From an uncultured Bacteroidales bacterium (lineage in GTDB: Bacteria; Bacteroidota; Bacteroidia; Bacteroidales; UBA932): DNA of 64,000 nucleotides. Numbering within the stretch: position 1 is the stretch's first letter; each line of letters opens with the position of its first letter. Both the position numbers and the translations under genes were made by a program. The DNA lies in assembly GCA_905235995.1 (NCBI GenBank), contig CAJONI010000026.1:1-64000 (forward strand), given 5' to 3'. Below the pieces are notes generated by a model. That model was not told the origin of the DNA, ran no database searches, and worked only from the letters and a program-made list of their open reading frames with translations. This document shows positions 52,115-62,134 of the stretch, piece after piece.

Positions 52115-53668
52115 TTATTTCAAGGTAACTATGCCTTTGTCAATGCGGCGAAGGACCTCGTCCTTGCCCATGATGGCCATCATGTCGGCGACGCCCGGGC
52201 CGACGCTCTTGCCTACCATGAAGAGCCTCAGGGTGTTCATCACCTTGCCCATCGGCCAGGCGTTGTCGCGGATCAGCCCTTCCAGCGATTCTCCTATGTG
52301 CTCTTTCGTGAAGGGCTCCAGTCCGGCTACGAACATGCGTACCTGCGGGATGATGGCCGGAATCTCGTCTTTCCAGAACTTGGCCACTGCGGCTTCGTCG
52401 TAGGAACCGGGGGCCTCGAAGAAGAAGGACGTGGCCTCGGCCAGTTCAGTGGGGAAGTGCACCCTCTCGCGCATGAGCGAAAGCACTTCGCCGATGTATC
52501 CGTCGCTGAAGGCGGCGACACGCGCCCCTTCCGCGGCGCGGAATTCTGCCACCAGCCTGTCCAGAGGCCTCATGCGCAGGTACTCCTGGTTGAACCACCT
52601 GGCCTTGTCGGGATTGAAGCGAGCTCCCGACTTGACCACGCGCTCCAGCGAAAACACCTTCACCAGCTCCTCCAGCGAGAAGATCTCCTGCTCAGTGCCC
52701 GGATTCCAGCCCAGGAACGCCAGCATGTTGACGAAAGCCTCGGGGTAGTAGCCGTCCTCGCGGTAGCCGCGTGACACCTCGCCCTCCGCGTTCACCCAGC
52801 GGAGCGGGAACACAGGGAAGCCGAGCCTGTCGCCGTCCCTCTTGCTGAGCTTGCCCTTGCCGTCAGGCTTGAGCAGCAGCGAAAGATGCGCGAAACGCGG
52901 CTGGGTATCCTGCCATCCAAATGCCTCATACAGAAGATAGTGCAGGGGGAGGGAAGGGAGCCACTCCTCGCCGCGTATGACTTCGGTGATTTCCATCAGA
53001 TGGTCGTCCACTATGTTGGCAAGGTGGTAGGTGGGCAGTTCGTCGGCCCGCTTCCAGAGCACCTTGTCATCGAGCGTGCTGCTGTTGACCTCTATGTGTC
53101 CGCGGATCAGGTCGTCCATCGCCACCATGCGGTTTTCTGGAATCTTGAACCTGATGGTCCAGTCGGTCCCTTCGGCGATGCGGCGCTGAACTTCCTCTGC
53201 GGGGAGCGTCAGCGAGTTGCAGAGCGAACCGCGAGTCTCCCAGTTGTAGATGAAGGTCTTCTTTTCGGCCTCGGCTTCAGTGCGGAGCTTTGCGAGCTCT
53301 TCCGCGGAGTCGAAGGCATAGTAGGCATAACCGCGCTCCACGAGCTCTTCAGCGTACTTGCGGTAGATGCCGCGACGCTGCGACTGCCGGTAGGGGGCGT
53401 GGGGGTGCTTCTGAGAAGCCACTTCCACCACGTTGCCAGCAGCATCCACACCTTCGTCGGGATAGATGCCGCACCAGCGGAGGGCCTCGATGATATAGGC
53501 CTCGGCGCCTGGCACGAAGCGCTGTGAATCAGTGTCTTCGATGCGGAGGATGAAATCTCCTCCAGCCTGTTTTGCGTACAGGTAGTTATAAAGGGCCGTG
53601 CGGACTCCGCCCATGTGGAGCGGACCCGTCGGACTCGGGGCAAAGCGCACCCTGCGTCGTTTCTCCAT
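52115..53668 (-). CDS. gltX: Glutamyl-tRNA synthetase
   Basis: Class I synthetase charging tRNA-Glu. The HIGH-type motif is PSPTGPLHMGGVRTAL, and the KMSKS-type motif appears as GKLSKRDGDR. The C-terminal helical anticodon-binding domain ends the protein at 517 residues, the normal size for Bacteroidota. It begins 4 bp after the ftsZ stop, an unusual neighbour for the division cluster, and is followed by rpiB after 1 bp. Confidence 0.96.
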   Translation of the reverse strand: MEKRRRVRFAPSPTGPLHMGGVRTALYNYLYAKQAGGDFILRIEDTDSQRFVPGAEAYIIEALRWCGIYPDEGVDAAGNVVEVASQKHPHAPYRQSQRRGIYRKYAEELVERGYAYYAFDSAEELAKLRTEAEAEKKTFIYNWETRGSLCNSLTLPAEEVQRRIAEGTDWTIRFKIPENRMVAMDDLIRGHIEVNSSTLDDKVLWKRADELPTYHLANIVDDHLMEITEVIRGEEWLPSLPLHYLLYEAFGWQDTQPRFAHLSLLLKPDGKGKLSKRDGDRLGFPVFPLRWVNAEGEVSRGYREDGYYPEAFVNMLAFLGWNPGTEQEIFSLEELVKVFSLERVVKSGARFNPDKARWFNQEYLRMRPLDRLVAEFRAAEGARVAAFSDGYIGEVLSLMRERVHFPTELAEATSFFFEAPGSYDEAAVAKFWKDEIPAIIPQVRMFVAGLEPFTKEHIGESLEGLIRDNAWPMGKVMNTLRLFMVGKSVGPGVADMMAIMGKDEVLRRIDKGIVTLK

Positions 53669-53672
53669 GGTA

Positions 53673-54914
53673 TTATTCGTTTTCAGGATCAGTGGTTTTC
53701 ACGTTGAGCATCCTTTCGCGGCGGATGCATGCCGGTTCTTCTTCCAGCTCCCTGATGAGCCGAACGTCGTCGACTATCAGTGCAGGGATGCCGCCCATGT
53801 GCTGCTTGTTGAGCATCTTGACGTTGTCCGGTGCGATGGGCCTTCCCCGCTTGCGCGAGCGGAAGAGATTCTTCACGTAGCTTACCTCGATGCGGTTGTT
53901 GCGGTTGATCTCGCTCTCGTCGATGACAGGCAGCTGCCACATCTCGAAGCCCGTGGCTATGATGGTCACGCTGATCTTCGGACCCATCGAGTCATCGAAC
54001 ACGATGCCGCGCTTGAAGTTGATGGTAGCGCCCGTGTACTGCGAGGTGAAGTCCATGATCTGCGAGAGTTCCTCCATCGAGATGCCGTTCTCGTCGTCGC
54101 CGCTGGCAGTGATGTTGATCAGGGCGTTCTTGACGCTGTGGAGGTTGAGGTCGTTCAGCAGAGGGGAGCTGAGGGCTTCCTCCACGGCCCGCGTGGCCCT
54201 GTCTTCGCCTTCGGCCTCGCCTATGCCCATTATAGCAACGCCGCTGTTCTGCATCACCTTCTTCACGTCGGCGAAGTCCACGTTGATGTAGCCGCTGCTG
54301 GTGATGATTTCGGCTATGCTCTTGACTGCGGTGGCGAGCACCTCGTCGGCCTTGGAGAAGGCCTTGCGCATGCTCATCTTGCCGTAGAGCTGGTAGAGTT
54401 TCTGGTTGTCGATCACCAGGATGCTGTCGACGTGGCGGCTCATCTCCCTGATGCCCTCCACCGCGCGGTAGAGGGCCTCGTTGCCCTCATCGCGGAAGGG
54501 CACGGTCACCACTCCGACCGTCAGCTTGCCCATCTCCTTGGCTGTCTTGGCCACGAGAGGGGCTGCACCGGTGCCGGTGCCGCCGCCCATGCCGCAGGTC
54601 ACGAAGACCATCTGCGTATCGCCCTCGAAGAAACGGGCTATGTCTTCAAGCGATTCTTCCGCTGCCTGGCGGCCGACAGTGTAGTCGGTTCCCGCTCCCA
54701 GACCCTTGGTGAGTATGGGGCCTATCTGCAACTTGGTGGGGACGGGGCTGCTCTCGAGCGCCTGCACGTCGGTGTTGCAGACCACGAAGTCCACGTCCTT
54801 GAGTCCGAGGGAATACATGAACGACACGGCGTTGTTGCCGCCGCCGCCCACTCCCACGACAGTGATGATGTTTCCGCGCCTCTCCCAGCTGGTAGGTATC
54901 AAATCTGCATCCAT
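53673..54914 (-). CDS. ftsZ: Cell division GTPase FtsZ
   Basis: Tubulin-like GTPase forming the Z ring. GTP-binding motifs: [12 protein letters not shown] and the tubulin signature [12 protein letters not shown]; the T7 synergy loop is [12 protein letters not shown] variable linker (about 315-385) leads to a conserved C-terminal peptide, here [15 protein letters not shown], the FtsA-binding tail. Length 413. It starts 3 bp after ftsA. Confidence 0.97.
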   Translation of the reverse strand: MDADLIPTSWERRGNIITVVGVGGGGNNAVSFMYSLGLKDVDFVVCNTDVQALESSPVPTKLQIGPILTKGLGAGTDYTVGRQAAEESLEDIARFFEGDTQMVFVTCGMGGGTGTGAAPLVAKTAKEMGKLTVGVVTVPFRDEGNEALYRAVEGIREMSRHVDSILVIDNQKLYQLYGKMSMRKAFSKADEVLATAVKSIAEIITSSGYINVDFADVKKVMQNSGVAIMGIGEAEGEDRATRAVEEALSSPLLNDLNLHSVKNALINITASGDDENGISMEELSQIMDFTSQYTGATINFKRGIVFDDSMGPKISVTIIATGFEMWQLPVIDESEINRNNRIEVSYVKNLFRSRKRGRPIAPDNVKMLNKQHMGGIPALIVDDVRLIRELEEEPACIRRERMLNVKTTDPENE

Positions 54915-54917
54915 GTC

Positions 54918-56282
54918 TTAAGCTTTGTCGTTGTCTGAAAATAGGTTGCCCCAGAAGCTTGTGCTATGGCCCTTGTCCTCCTTCTCTTTCTTCTCCTTGC
55001 CGCGTTTCTTCTTGCCGGATGGACGTTCGCCAGGCACGGCGTCGGGGTCGTCGCCGAAGATCGTGCCGTTTCCGGCTCCGGTCTCCGGTCCCGCTCCGGC
55101 AGTGACCCCGGAGCGCACGTCGGTGTGCGAGAGCATCGGATCCAGGGTCTCGAGCACGAGCCCCACGGCAGTCGAGGCGTAGACGTCGAAGGCGTCTTCC
55201 ACGCTCGAGCTGTCAATCGACCCCTGGGGAGCCGCCAGCCGCACCTTCTGTCCGAGCATCGCGTTGGCCAGCTGGATGAAGTCTTCGTGGTGGCAGACGC
55301 CGCCGGTTATCACGATGCCCGAGGTGAGCTTGGACGCGTAGCCCGACTGTTCTATCACATAGCGCACGGCGTCGAATATCTCGCTCAGTCTCGCCTCCAC
55401 GGTGCGGACCAGCAGGCTGATCTCCATCTCGCCGTCGATGGCCTCGTTCTCGTTCTTGAGCAGGAGCTTCTTGTTCTCCACCGCATATTCGGCGCAGCAG
55501 CGGCCATGCTTGATCTTGAGTATCTCGGCCCAGTCGCGGGTGATGCCCGCCACGTTCTTGATGTCGCCTGTAATCGATTCACCTCCGAAGGGAATGACGG
55601 CCACGTAGCGCACGATGTTGTCCTTGACTATGGCCACCTCGGTGGAGTTGCGGCCCATGTCGACCAGCGCCACGCCGTTCTCCATCTCGGGATTGCTGAG
55701 CACGGCACGAGCCGAGGCGATGGGTGAGAGTATGGCCCTGTCCACAGCCAGACCGCAGTTCCTGAGGATGAAGCGCCGCCTTTCAAGCAGGGTCCTGCGG
55801 CCCAGGAAGAGCTTGAAATCCACGTCGATCTGCCGTCCCAGCATACCCACCAGCTCGTCGCGCGTGATGCCTATGCGGTCCTCCGTGCCGTAGCGCTGGG
55901 GAATGGCTTCGAACACCTGTTCGCCGTTTCCGGGATTCTCTTCGAAACGTTTCCGGATGATGCGGTTCACTTCTTCGTCGGTGATGTAGGCCTGGGGGTT
56001 CGGCCTGGTCACCTGTTCGGGGTCGTCGATGCAGTGGATGCCGCGTCCCGACAGGCCGACCGTCACGCGGTCGATCTTCTCCTGGAGTTCTGCCTCGGTC
56101 TGGCTCACCAGCGAGCGGACGAGTTCCTCGACTTTCATGTCGTTGACGATCTCCCCATACTCGATGCCGACCGAAGGCGCGTCGTGGTAGCTGACTATCC
56201 GTATGCCGGAAGACGTCTGCTCGCCTACGGCCAGCGCTACCTTGCCGCATCCTAAATCCAGGGCTGCTGCGTATTTGTTCAT
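54918..56282 (-). CDS. ftsA: Cell division protein FtsA
   Basis: Actin-like membrane tether of FtsZ. Actin-ATPase motifs include YAAALDLGCGKVALAVGE at the start, NGVALVDMGRNSTEVAIV (phosphate 2) and SGIVITGGVCHHEDFIQLA (adenosine). The SHS2 1C domain lies at about residues 80-165. The C-terminal 60 residues are charged and low-complexity (SGKKKRGKEKKEKEDKG) and end in STSFWGNLFSDND, a likely amphipathic membrane helix. The track starts at TTG 56294; ATG 56282 overlaps the ftsQ stop (ATGA) and is chosen. Confidence 0.95.
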   Translation of the reverse strand: MNKYAAALDLGCGKVALAVGEQTSSGIRIVSYHDAPSVGIEYGEIVNDMKVEELVRSLVSQTEAELQEKIDRVTVGLSGRGIHCIDDPEQVTRPNPQAYITDEEVNRIIRKRFEENPGNGEQVFEAIPQRYGTEDRIGITRDELVGMLGRQIDVDFKLFLGRRTLLERRRFILRNCGLAVDRAILSPIASARAVLSNPEMENGVALVDMGRNSTEVAIVKDNIVRYVAVIPFGGESITGDIKNVAGITRDWAEILKIKHGRCCAEYAVENKKLLLKNENEAIDGEMEISLLVRTVEARLSEIFDAVRYVIEQSGYASKLTSGIVITGGVCHHEDFIQLANAMLGQKVRLAAPQGSIDSSSVEDAFDVYASTAVGLVLETLDPMLSHTDVRSGVTAGAGPETGAGNGTIFGDDPDAVPGERPSGKKKRGKEKKEKEDKGHSTSFWGNLFSDNDKA

Positions 56283-57052
56283 GACTGCTTGCAAATGATC
56301 TGGTTGTTATACTTTAGATTGATTGTCTTGTAGCGGTTCTCCCCTGCGTGGGGGAGGATATATTCCCACCATGCCGCGAGCTTGCGGAACTTGGTCGCAT
56401 AGTCGCTGCACGGCCCGAAGATTATCGTGGGACCGGGAGTCCTGGTATAGAGGCGTATGTCACCCGAAGGGTCGACCTCCAGCTGTCCTATCTCCCTGCG
56501 GAGCACTGGGTTGCGGTCGATGTACTGTGCCATCTCCGCTATTTCCTCCACCCATTGCCGCGCATCCTCCGGGGCGTGGCCCCGGTAGGAAGCCTGCACC
56601 TGGAAGGGGAGCCTGCCGGTGACCACCGGCACGTCGACGGAGTTGGTGACGGGGAACAGGTAGCCTTCGGGGTCGGAGTACCAGTGTCCGTGTCCCGATT
56701 CGAAGCGGACCACGGGCTTGCGCTGGACGATGTGCACCGAGAGGGTCTGCCTGTCGGTGCGGAACACTTCCGCGGCCATGACCTCGCCCCGGGCGCGCAC
56801 TGCACGCTCGATGGAATCGAGGTCGACTTTCATTATGCTCTTTCCCTTGAAACTGCGTGTGAGCTGGTCGCATATCTCCTCGCGGTCGACGATCTCACTC
56901 TCGAGCGAATCGAGCAGCAGGACCTCGACCCGTGTGCACCTGTCCTGTTCGAGCCCACGGTCGGAGAGCTGGCCCACGAAGTAGAACCAGCAGCCCAGCA
57001 GGCCGCCCGAAAGGACGACGATGGTCACGGTGAGGAGTATCTTGCGTATCAT
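56279..57052 (-). CDS. ftsQ: Cell division protein FtsQ
   Basis: Bitopic inner-membrane divisome protein. N-terminal transmembrane helix (about 5-27, ILLTVTIVVLSGGLLGCWFYF), a POTRA-like segment (about 40-115, RVEVLLLDSLESEIVDREEI) and a beta domain (about 115-230) with GHGHWYSDPEGYLFPVT. Weak overall conservation is normal for FtsQ; the position between murC and ftsA supports the call. Its start overlaps the murC stop by 1 bp. Confidence 0.88.
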   Translation of the reverse strand: MIRKILLTVTIVVLSGGLLGCWFYFVGQLSDRGLEQDRCTRVEVLLLDSLESEIVDREEICDQLTRSFKGKSIMKVDLDSIERAVRARGEVMAAEVFRTDRQTLSVHIVQRKPVVRFESGHGHWYSDPEGYLFPVTNSVDVPVVTGRLPFQVQASYRGHAPEDARQWVEEIAEMAQYIDRNPVLRREIGQLEVDPSGDIRLYTRTPGPTIIFGPCSDYATKFRKLAAWWEYILPHAGENRYKTINLKYNNQIICKQS

Positions 57053-58404
57053 CAGAGGCTCTTGAGATAGTTTTCTATGGGTTCGACGAAGCGGTCGATG
57101 TCGCCTGCGCCGAAGGTGCCCAGGCAGTCTATCCTTCGGGTGCGGAGATGGTCCATGAGCTGCTCGCGTGGCACCAGGACCTTGTCCTCGAGCTTCACCT
57201 GGTCGAAGATGATCTCCGAAGTCACTCCGGGGATGGGTTCCTCGCGCGCCGGATAGATGGGCAGCAGGATAAGGGCGTCGAGCCCGCCGAGGGCGTCTGC
57301 GAAGTCGTCTGCGAAGTCGCGGGTGCGGGTGAACAGGTGCGGCTGGAAGATGCCGGTCAGGTGGCGTCCGGGGAACATGTCGCGCATGGCGCCTATGGCC
57401 GCGCGGAGTTCGTTGGGGTGGTGGGCGTAGTCGTCCACGTAGGCCACTTCAGGACTTTCCACCCGGATGTCGAAACGGCGCCTGACTCCCTGGAAACTGG
57501 CCAGGGCATCGCGCAGGGCTTTAGGCGGAGTGCCGTGAAGCAGCGCGGCCGCGGAGGCGGCGATGGCGTTCTCCACGTTCACCTTTCCGGGGATTCCCAT
57601 CTGGCAGTGTTCGATGCGTCCGCCGGGGTGATTGAGAGTAAAGTCGAACCTTCCGCCCGGAAGCGGGGTTATGTCGGAGGCGAAGTAGGCGCAGGGTGTG
57701 TCGTAGGAGTAGCGCAGTATCTTCGCCGAGATGTTGGACATGGGGATGTGCACGCCCATCTTTACCACTACAGCCCCGTCGACGTCGACCTGTGAGGCAA
57801 ACTGTCCGAAGGCCTCCAGCAGGGTCGCGTGGTCGTTGTAGATGTCGAGATGGTCGGGGTCGGTGGAGGTGACCACTGCCACGTGGGGGTGCAGCTGCAG
57901 GAACGACCGGTCGAACTCATCGGCCTCGGCCACAAGCAGATGCTTGTCGGAAAGCAGCAGATTGCTGCCGTAGTTTTTCGAAATCCCGCCCAGGAAGGCG
58001 TTGCAGCCTTCTCCCGACTGGGTGAGTATGTGAGCGAGCAGGGTGCTGGTGGTCGTCTTGCCGTGGGTGCCCGACACCGCGAGGCATTCCTGTCCGCGGG
58101 CTATCTCGCCCAGGGCCTTTGCCCGCTTGCAGAGCGTGTAGTTGTTGCTGCGGACGTACTGCATCTCCTTGAGGTCTTCGGGGATTGCGGGCGTATATAT
58201 GACAAAGGTATTTTGGATGTCTTTGGGGATGGCCTCGACATTGTCCTCGTAGTGGACGGCGATGCCTTCTTCCTCGAGGGAGCGGGTCAGCGGCGAGGGG
58301 GTGCGGTCGTAGCCCGAGACCTCGAAGCCGCGATGCTTGAAATAGCGGGCTATGGCGCTCATGCCTATGCCCCCGATTCCCAGGAAATAGTAGTGGCTAT
58401 ACAT
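57052..58404 (-). CDS. murC: UDP-N-acetylmuramate--L-alanine ligase
   Basis: ATP-dependent ligase adding L-Ala to UDP-MurNAc. Mur ligase domains in order: N-terminal Rossmann (YFLGIGGIGMSAIARY), central ATPase (AVSGTHGKTTTSTLLAHIL, HPHVAVVTSTDPDHLDIY) and C-terminal domain (YVDDYAHHPNELRA, GIFQPHLFTRTRDFADDFA). 450 residues is normal. Start overlaps murG by 8 bp. Confidence 0.97.
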   Translation of the reverse strand: MYSHYYFLGIGGIGMSAIARYFKHRGFEVSGYDRTPSPLTRSLEEEGIAVHYEDNVEAIPKDIQNTFVIYTPAIPEDLKEMQYVRSNNYTLCKRAKALGEIARGQECLAVSGTHGKTTTSTLLAHILTQSGEGCNAFLGGISKNYGSNLLLSDKHLLVAEADEFDRSFLQLHPHVAVVTSTDPDHLDIYNDHATLLEAFGQFASQVDVDGAVVVKMGVHIPMSNISAKILRYSYDTPCAYFASDITPLPGGRFDFTLNHPGGRIEHCQMGIPGKVNVENAIAASAAALLHGTPPKALRDALASFQGVRRRFDIRVESPEVAYVDDYAHHPNELRAAIGAMRDMFPGRHLTGIFQPHLFTRTRDFADDFADALGGLDALILLPIYPAREEPIPGVTSEIIFDQVKLEDKVLVPREQLMDHLRTRRIDCLGTFGAGDIDRFVEPIENYLKSL

Positions 58405-59509
58405 GTTCTGTCAATGAAAGTACTTCTTTTGCAATTACTTCGGCGGCATCCTTCCGGCCGAGCCCCAGGATGTTGGCCTCCATTCCGGCTATGCGTTCAG
58501 GGTCGGCCATGAGGCTGTCGATGGCCTCCGGCAGCTTCTCCGTCGCTTCGGCGTCGCGCACCATGATGGCCGCGTCCTTCTTCACCAGGGCCATCGCGTT
58601 GTGGGTCTGGTGGTCCTCCGCAACGACTGGCGAAGGTACGAATATCGTGGCTTTTCCGGCAACGCAGAGCTCGGAGATGGTGCCCGCGCCGGCCCTCGAC
58701 ACTATCACGTCGGCTACGGCGTAGGCCAGGTCCATGCGCTGTATGAAGTCGCTGTAGTAGAGATTGGGCACCTGGCGGCCTTCCATGAAGCTGTCTATAC
58801 CGGCCCTGTACTTGCGGCCGCACTGCCAGATGACCTGGTAGTCAGAGCCCGCGGCGCGGTTTTCCACCCAGTCCTTCATCACATTGTTGAGCGTGCTGCA
58901 TCCCAGGCTGCCGCCCACCACGAAGAGCGTCTTCTTTCTGGGATCGAGCCCGTAGAACCCGTAGCCCTCGGCGCGTTGCTCCGGCGTGGCCGGGGCGATC
59001 TCGCTGCGTATGGGATTGCCGGTCAGGATGATCTTGTCGGCGGGGAAGAAGCGCTCCATGCCTTCGTAGGCGGTGCAGATGCGACGTGCGCGCTTCCCGA
59101 GCAGTCTGTTGACCAGGCCCGCATAGGAGTTCTGCTCCTGGATGAGGCAGGGGATCCCGCGGCGCGAAGCGCTCATCAGTACAGGGGCGCTGGCATAGCC
59201 TCCGACCCCCACGACCACGTCGGGCTTGAAATCCTTCAGTATCTTCCTGGCCTTTCGGATGCTCTTGCCGAGCTTGAAGATGAAGGTCAGGTTCCTGGGG
59301 GAAAGCGAGCGCTGGAGTCCCGCCACGGGCAGCCCGATGATGGGGTAGCCCGCCGCGGGCACCCGTTCCATCTCCATCCTGCCTTCGGCCCCGACGAAGA
59401 GTATCTCGGCTTCGGGCCTGAGCGCCTTGATGGCGTTGGCTATCGAGAGGGCGGGAAAGATGTGCCCTCCGGTCCCGCCGCCGCTTATTATTATGCGAGG
59501 TTTATTCAT
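58397..59509 (-). CDS. murG: UDP-N-acetylglucosamine--undecaprenyl-P-P-MurNAc-pentapeptide GlcNAc transferase
   Basis: GT28 glycosyltransferase converting lipid I to lipid II at the inner face of the membrane. The N-terminal Gly-rich loop is IISGGGTGGHIFPALSIA; the second loop is VVGVGGYASAPVL; the donor site is VVGGSLGCSTLNNVM, followed by SRAGAGTISELCVAGKATIFVPSP. 370 residues is normal. It overlaps ftsW by 8 bp. Confidence 0.97.
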   Translation of the reverse strand: MNKPRIIISGGGTGGHIFPALSIANAIKALRPEAEILFVGAEGRMEMERVPAAGYPIIGLPVAGLQRSLSPRNLTFIFKLGKSIRKARKILKDFKPDVVVGVGGYASAPVLMSASRRGIPCLIQEQNSYAGLVNRLLGKRARRICTAYEGMERFFPADKIILTGNPIRSEIAPATPEQRAEGYGFYGLDPRKKTLFVVGGSLGCSTLNNVMKDWVENRAAGSDYQVIWQCGRKYRAGIDSFMEGRQVPNLYYSDFIQRMDLAYAVADVIVSRAGAGTISELCVAGKATIFVPSPVVAEDHQTHNAMALVKKDAAIMVRDAEATEKLPEAIDSLMADPERIAGMEANILGLGRKDAAEVIAKEVLSLTEHV

Positions 59510-60788
59510 TCTTATAGCTGTCTTGCGAGGTGGTGGTATAGTTGATATCTGCCGATTCGAGGGTGCTGGTGGCCATGACCCTGAGATCCTGCTTGTCGAG
59601 CTGGCGGTTGACCGACAGTATCATGCCGAAGGCTCCGCTCAGCACCAGGTAGGCCGTGCCTCCGTGGCTGATAAGTGGCAGAGTATGGCCCGTGATGGGC
59701 AGTATCCTGACGTTGACCAGTATGTGCAGGAAGGCCTGCGTGGTGATGAGGAACGCCAGGCCCACTATCAGCACGCTGGAGTAGGTGGCGGTGCAGCGCT
59801 GGCAGAGCCTGATGCAACGGAAGAGGAATATGAGATAGAGCAGTATCACGAAACTGCCGCCGATCAGGCCGTATTCCTCGACTATGAAGGCGAAGATGAA
59901 GTCGGAGAATGCCATCGACAGGGAGTAGCGCTGGGTGCTCTTGCCGGGACCCTTGCCGAAGATTCCGCCCTCGGAGATGGCTACCTTGGCGTTCTCGCTC
60001 TGACGGTCCTTGTCCTTGAGCTGCCGGGCCTCCTCCGCGGTAAGGGTGGCCAGGTCGGCCTCCTCCTTCTCGAAGTGGGCGGTCAGTCGGCTTTCCACCG
60101 TGCCGAAACGGTTGAACACCCTGCCAACGGCCGTCCTCTGCCTCTCTGGCCTGCCCGCGAAGAAGGCGTGGTAGGTGAGAAACATCAGCAGGACTATGCC
60201 CGCCAGGATGAGCACCGTAAGGCCCAGGTTCCTGAAACTCACGTTGAGGAAGAATAGGATCAGGAAGCTGATCACTCCGATGAGCAGGGCGGAGGAGAAA
60301 CTGTTCTGCATTATCAGCAGGCAGACGGCTCCCACCGGAAGCAGGATCCTGAGGGCGAACTGCTTGAATTCCGCGAGGTCTTCGCCCCAGAGTTCCATGG
60401 CCTTGGCCAGATAGAGTATCACTCCTACCTTAGCGAATTCGAACACCTGCAGCGTGTGCCCGGCGATCTTGATGCCGCGCACTGCGCCGTTGAGCTCGGC
60501 GCGCATGCCCGGGACGAAGAGCATCAGCAGCATCAGCACCGAGGCGCCGTAAATGACGAAGGAGAAGGTGCGGTAGAAGCGCAGGGGGATGATGTAGCAT
60601 ATCAGCAGGGCGGCGAATCCCATCAGCACCGACTTGGTCTGCTCGATGAAGATTGACACCTTGCTCACGCCACGCGAAGTGGCCAGGAAGCTGCTGGAGC
60701 TGAACACGGCGGCGATCGAGATCATCGCGAAAAGCACCACGATGATCCAGATCAGACGGTCTCCCTTGAGCTTCCAGAAATCCCTCAT
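59502..60788 (-). CDS. ftsW: Peptidoglycan glycosyltransferase FtsW (SEDS family)
   Basis: Polytopic SEDS glycosyltransferase polymerising lipid II at the septum. About ten hydrophobic helices; family features are SFSSALLIGVISFLILFF, a long extracytoplasmic loop (about 220-270) and the late FIVEEYGLIGGSFVILLYL and PLISHGGTAYLVLSGAFGMI blocks. 428 residues. Usual cluster position between murD and murG. Confidence 0.95.
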   Translation of the reverse strand: MRDFWKLKGDRLIWIIVVLFAMISIAAVFSSSSFLATSRGVSKVSIFIEQTKSVLMGFAALLICYIIPLRFYRTFSFVIYGASVLMLLMLFVPGMRAELNGAVRGIKIAGHTLQVFEFAKVGVILYLAKAMELWGEDLAEFKQFALRILLPVGAVCLLIMQNSFSSALLIGVISFLILFFLNVSFRNLGLTVLILAGIVLLMFLTYHAFFAGRPERQRTAVGRVFNRFGTVESRLTAHFEKEEADLATLTAEEARQLKDKDRQSENAKVAISEGGIFGKGPGKSTQRYSLSMAFSDFIFAFIVEEYGLIGGSFVILLYLIFLFRCIRLCQRCTATYSSVLIVGLAFLITTQAFLHILVNVRILPITGHTLPLISHGGTAYLVLSGAFGMILSVNRQLDKQDLRVMATSTLESADINYTTTSQDSYKNE

Positions 60789-60800
60789 CCTGCGACCCTC

Positions 60801-62132
60801 CTACAGTTTCCTGACGGCCTCCTTGAACTGGCGGCCGCGGTCTTCATAGTTCTTGAACAGGTCGAAGCTCGCGCAGCAGGGACTCAGCAGCACTATGTCG
60901 CCCGGCACCGCGAGTTCGGCGCACTTGTTCACGCAGCTCTCCGCGGAAAGGGTCTCATAGACGGGGACCATTCCACCGAAGAAGTCCTTGATCTTCCTGT
61001 TGTCGACGCCGAGGCAGACTATGGCTTTCACCTTTTCGCGCACCAGGTCGGCGAGGGGGGAGTAGTCGTTGCCCTTGTCGGTGCCGCCCAGGATCAGGAC
61101 GGTGGGTGCGTTGACGCTCTCCAGGGCATACCAGGTCGAGTTGACGTTGGTGGCCTTCGAGTCGTTGATGTAGAGCACCCCGCCCACCGAAAGCACCTTC
61201 TCCATACGGTGTTCCACGCCTTCGAAGGTGGTGAGCGACTTGCGTATGGTCTCGTTGGTGATGTTCATGATCTTGCCGGTGATGGCGGCTGCCATGGAGT
61301 TGTATACGTTGTGGCGGCCCTTGAGCGAGAGGTCTTCCACCAGGATGTCGAACTCGTCGCCGTCGTAGCGCACCCGTACGGTATCGTCTTCGAGCCATGC
61401 GCCCTCCTCCACCTGTCCGTACTGGGTGAACGGAAGCTTGCGCGCCTGGACCACTATCTTGTTGAGCTCGCCGATGGTCACCTCGTCGTCGGAGCAGAAG
61501 ATGAAGCAGTCCTCCGGCCGCATGTTGCGGGTGATGCGGAACTTGGCGTTGATGTAGTTCTGGAAGCAGTGGTCGTAGCGGTCGAGGTGGTCGGGGGTGA
61601 TGTTCATCAGCACCGCTATGTCGGCCTTGAAATCGTACATGTTATCGAGCTGGAAACTGCTGATTTCCAGTACGTAGATATCATGCTTCTCGGTAGCCAC
61701 CTGCATCGCGTAGCTCTTGCCTATGTTGCCGCCCAGGCCCACGTTGAAGCCCGCGTTCTGCAGCAGATAGTAGATCAGCGAGGTGGTGGTGGTCTTGCCG
61801 TTGCTGCCGGTGATGCAGATCTTGCGTGCGGTGTCGTACCATCCGGCGAACTCTATCTCCGATATGACGGGGGTATCCTGCGCGTGGAGCTTCTCCACCA
61901 GCGGGGCGTTGTCGGGGATGCCGGGGCTCTTGACCACCAGGTCGGCGTCGAGCACACGTTCGACGGTGTGCCCGCCTTCCTCGAAGGGAATCTCCCATTT
62001 GCGAAGCTGCTCGCGGTAAGCCTCCTTCAGCTGTCCGCTGTCCGAGAGGAACACGTCGTAGTCCTTCACCTTTGCCAGGACCGCTGCACCTACGCCGCTT
62101 TCGCCGCCGCCAAGAATGACTGCTCTTTTCAT
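60801..62132 (-). CDS. murD: UDP-N-acetylmuramoyl-L-alanine--D-glutamate ligase
   Basis: Adds D-Glu to the growing peptidoglycan stem. MKRAVILGGGESGVGAAVLA is the N-terminal Rossmann start; ITGSNGKTTTTSLIYYLL is the ATPase P-loop; MNITPDHLDRYDH, YINDSKATNVNSTWYALE and VLLSPCCASFDLF are MurD blocks. The track ORF runs on to 62795 only because the frame stays open within mraY; ATG 62132, 2 bp after the mraY stop, is the true start and gives 443 residues. Confidence 0.96.
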   Translation of the reverse strand: MKRAVILGGGESGVGAAVLAKVKDYDVFLSDSGQLKEAYREQLRKWEIPFEEGGHTVERVLDADLVVKSPGIPDNAPLVEKLHAQDTPVISEIEFAGWYDTARKICITGSNGKTTTTSLIYYLLQNAGFNVGLGGNIGKSYAMQVATEKHDIYVLEISSFQLDNMYDFKADIAVLMNITPDHLDRYDHCFQNYINAKFRITRNMRPEDCFIFCSDDEVTIGELNKIVVQARKLPFTQYGQVEEGAWLEDDTVRVRYDGDEFDILVEDLSLKGRHNVYNSMAAAITGKIMNITNETIRKSLTTFEGVEHRMEKVLSVGGVLYINDSKATNVNSTWYALESVNAPTVLILGGTDKGNDYSPLADLVREKVKAIVCLGVDNRKIKDFFGGMVPVYETLSAESCVNKCAELAVPGDIVLLSPCCASFDLFKNYEDRGRQFKEAVRKL

Positions 62133-62134
62133 GA

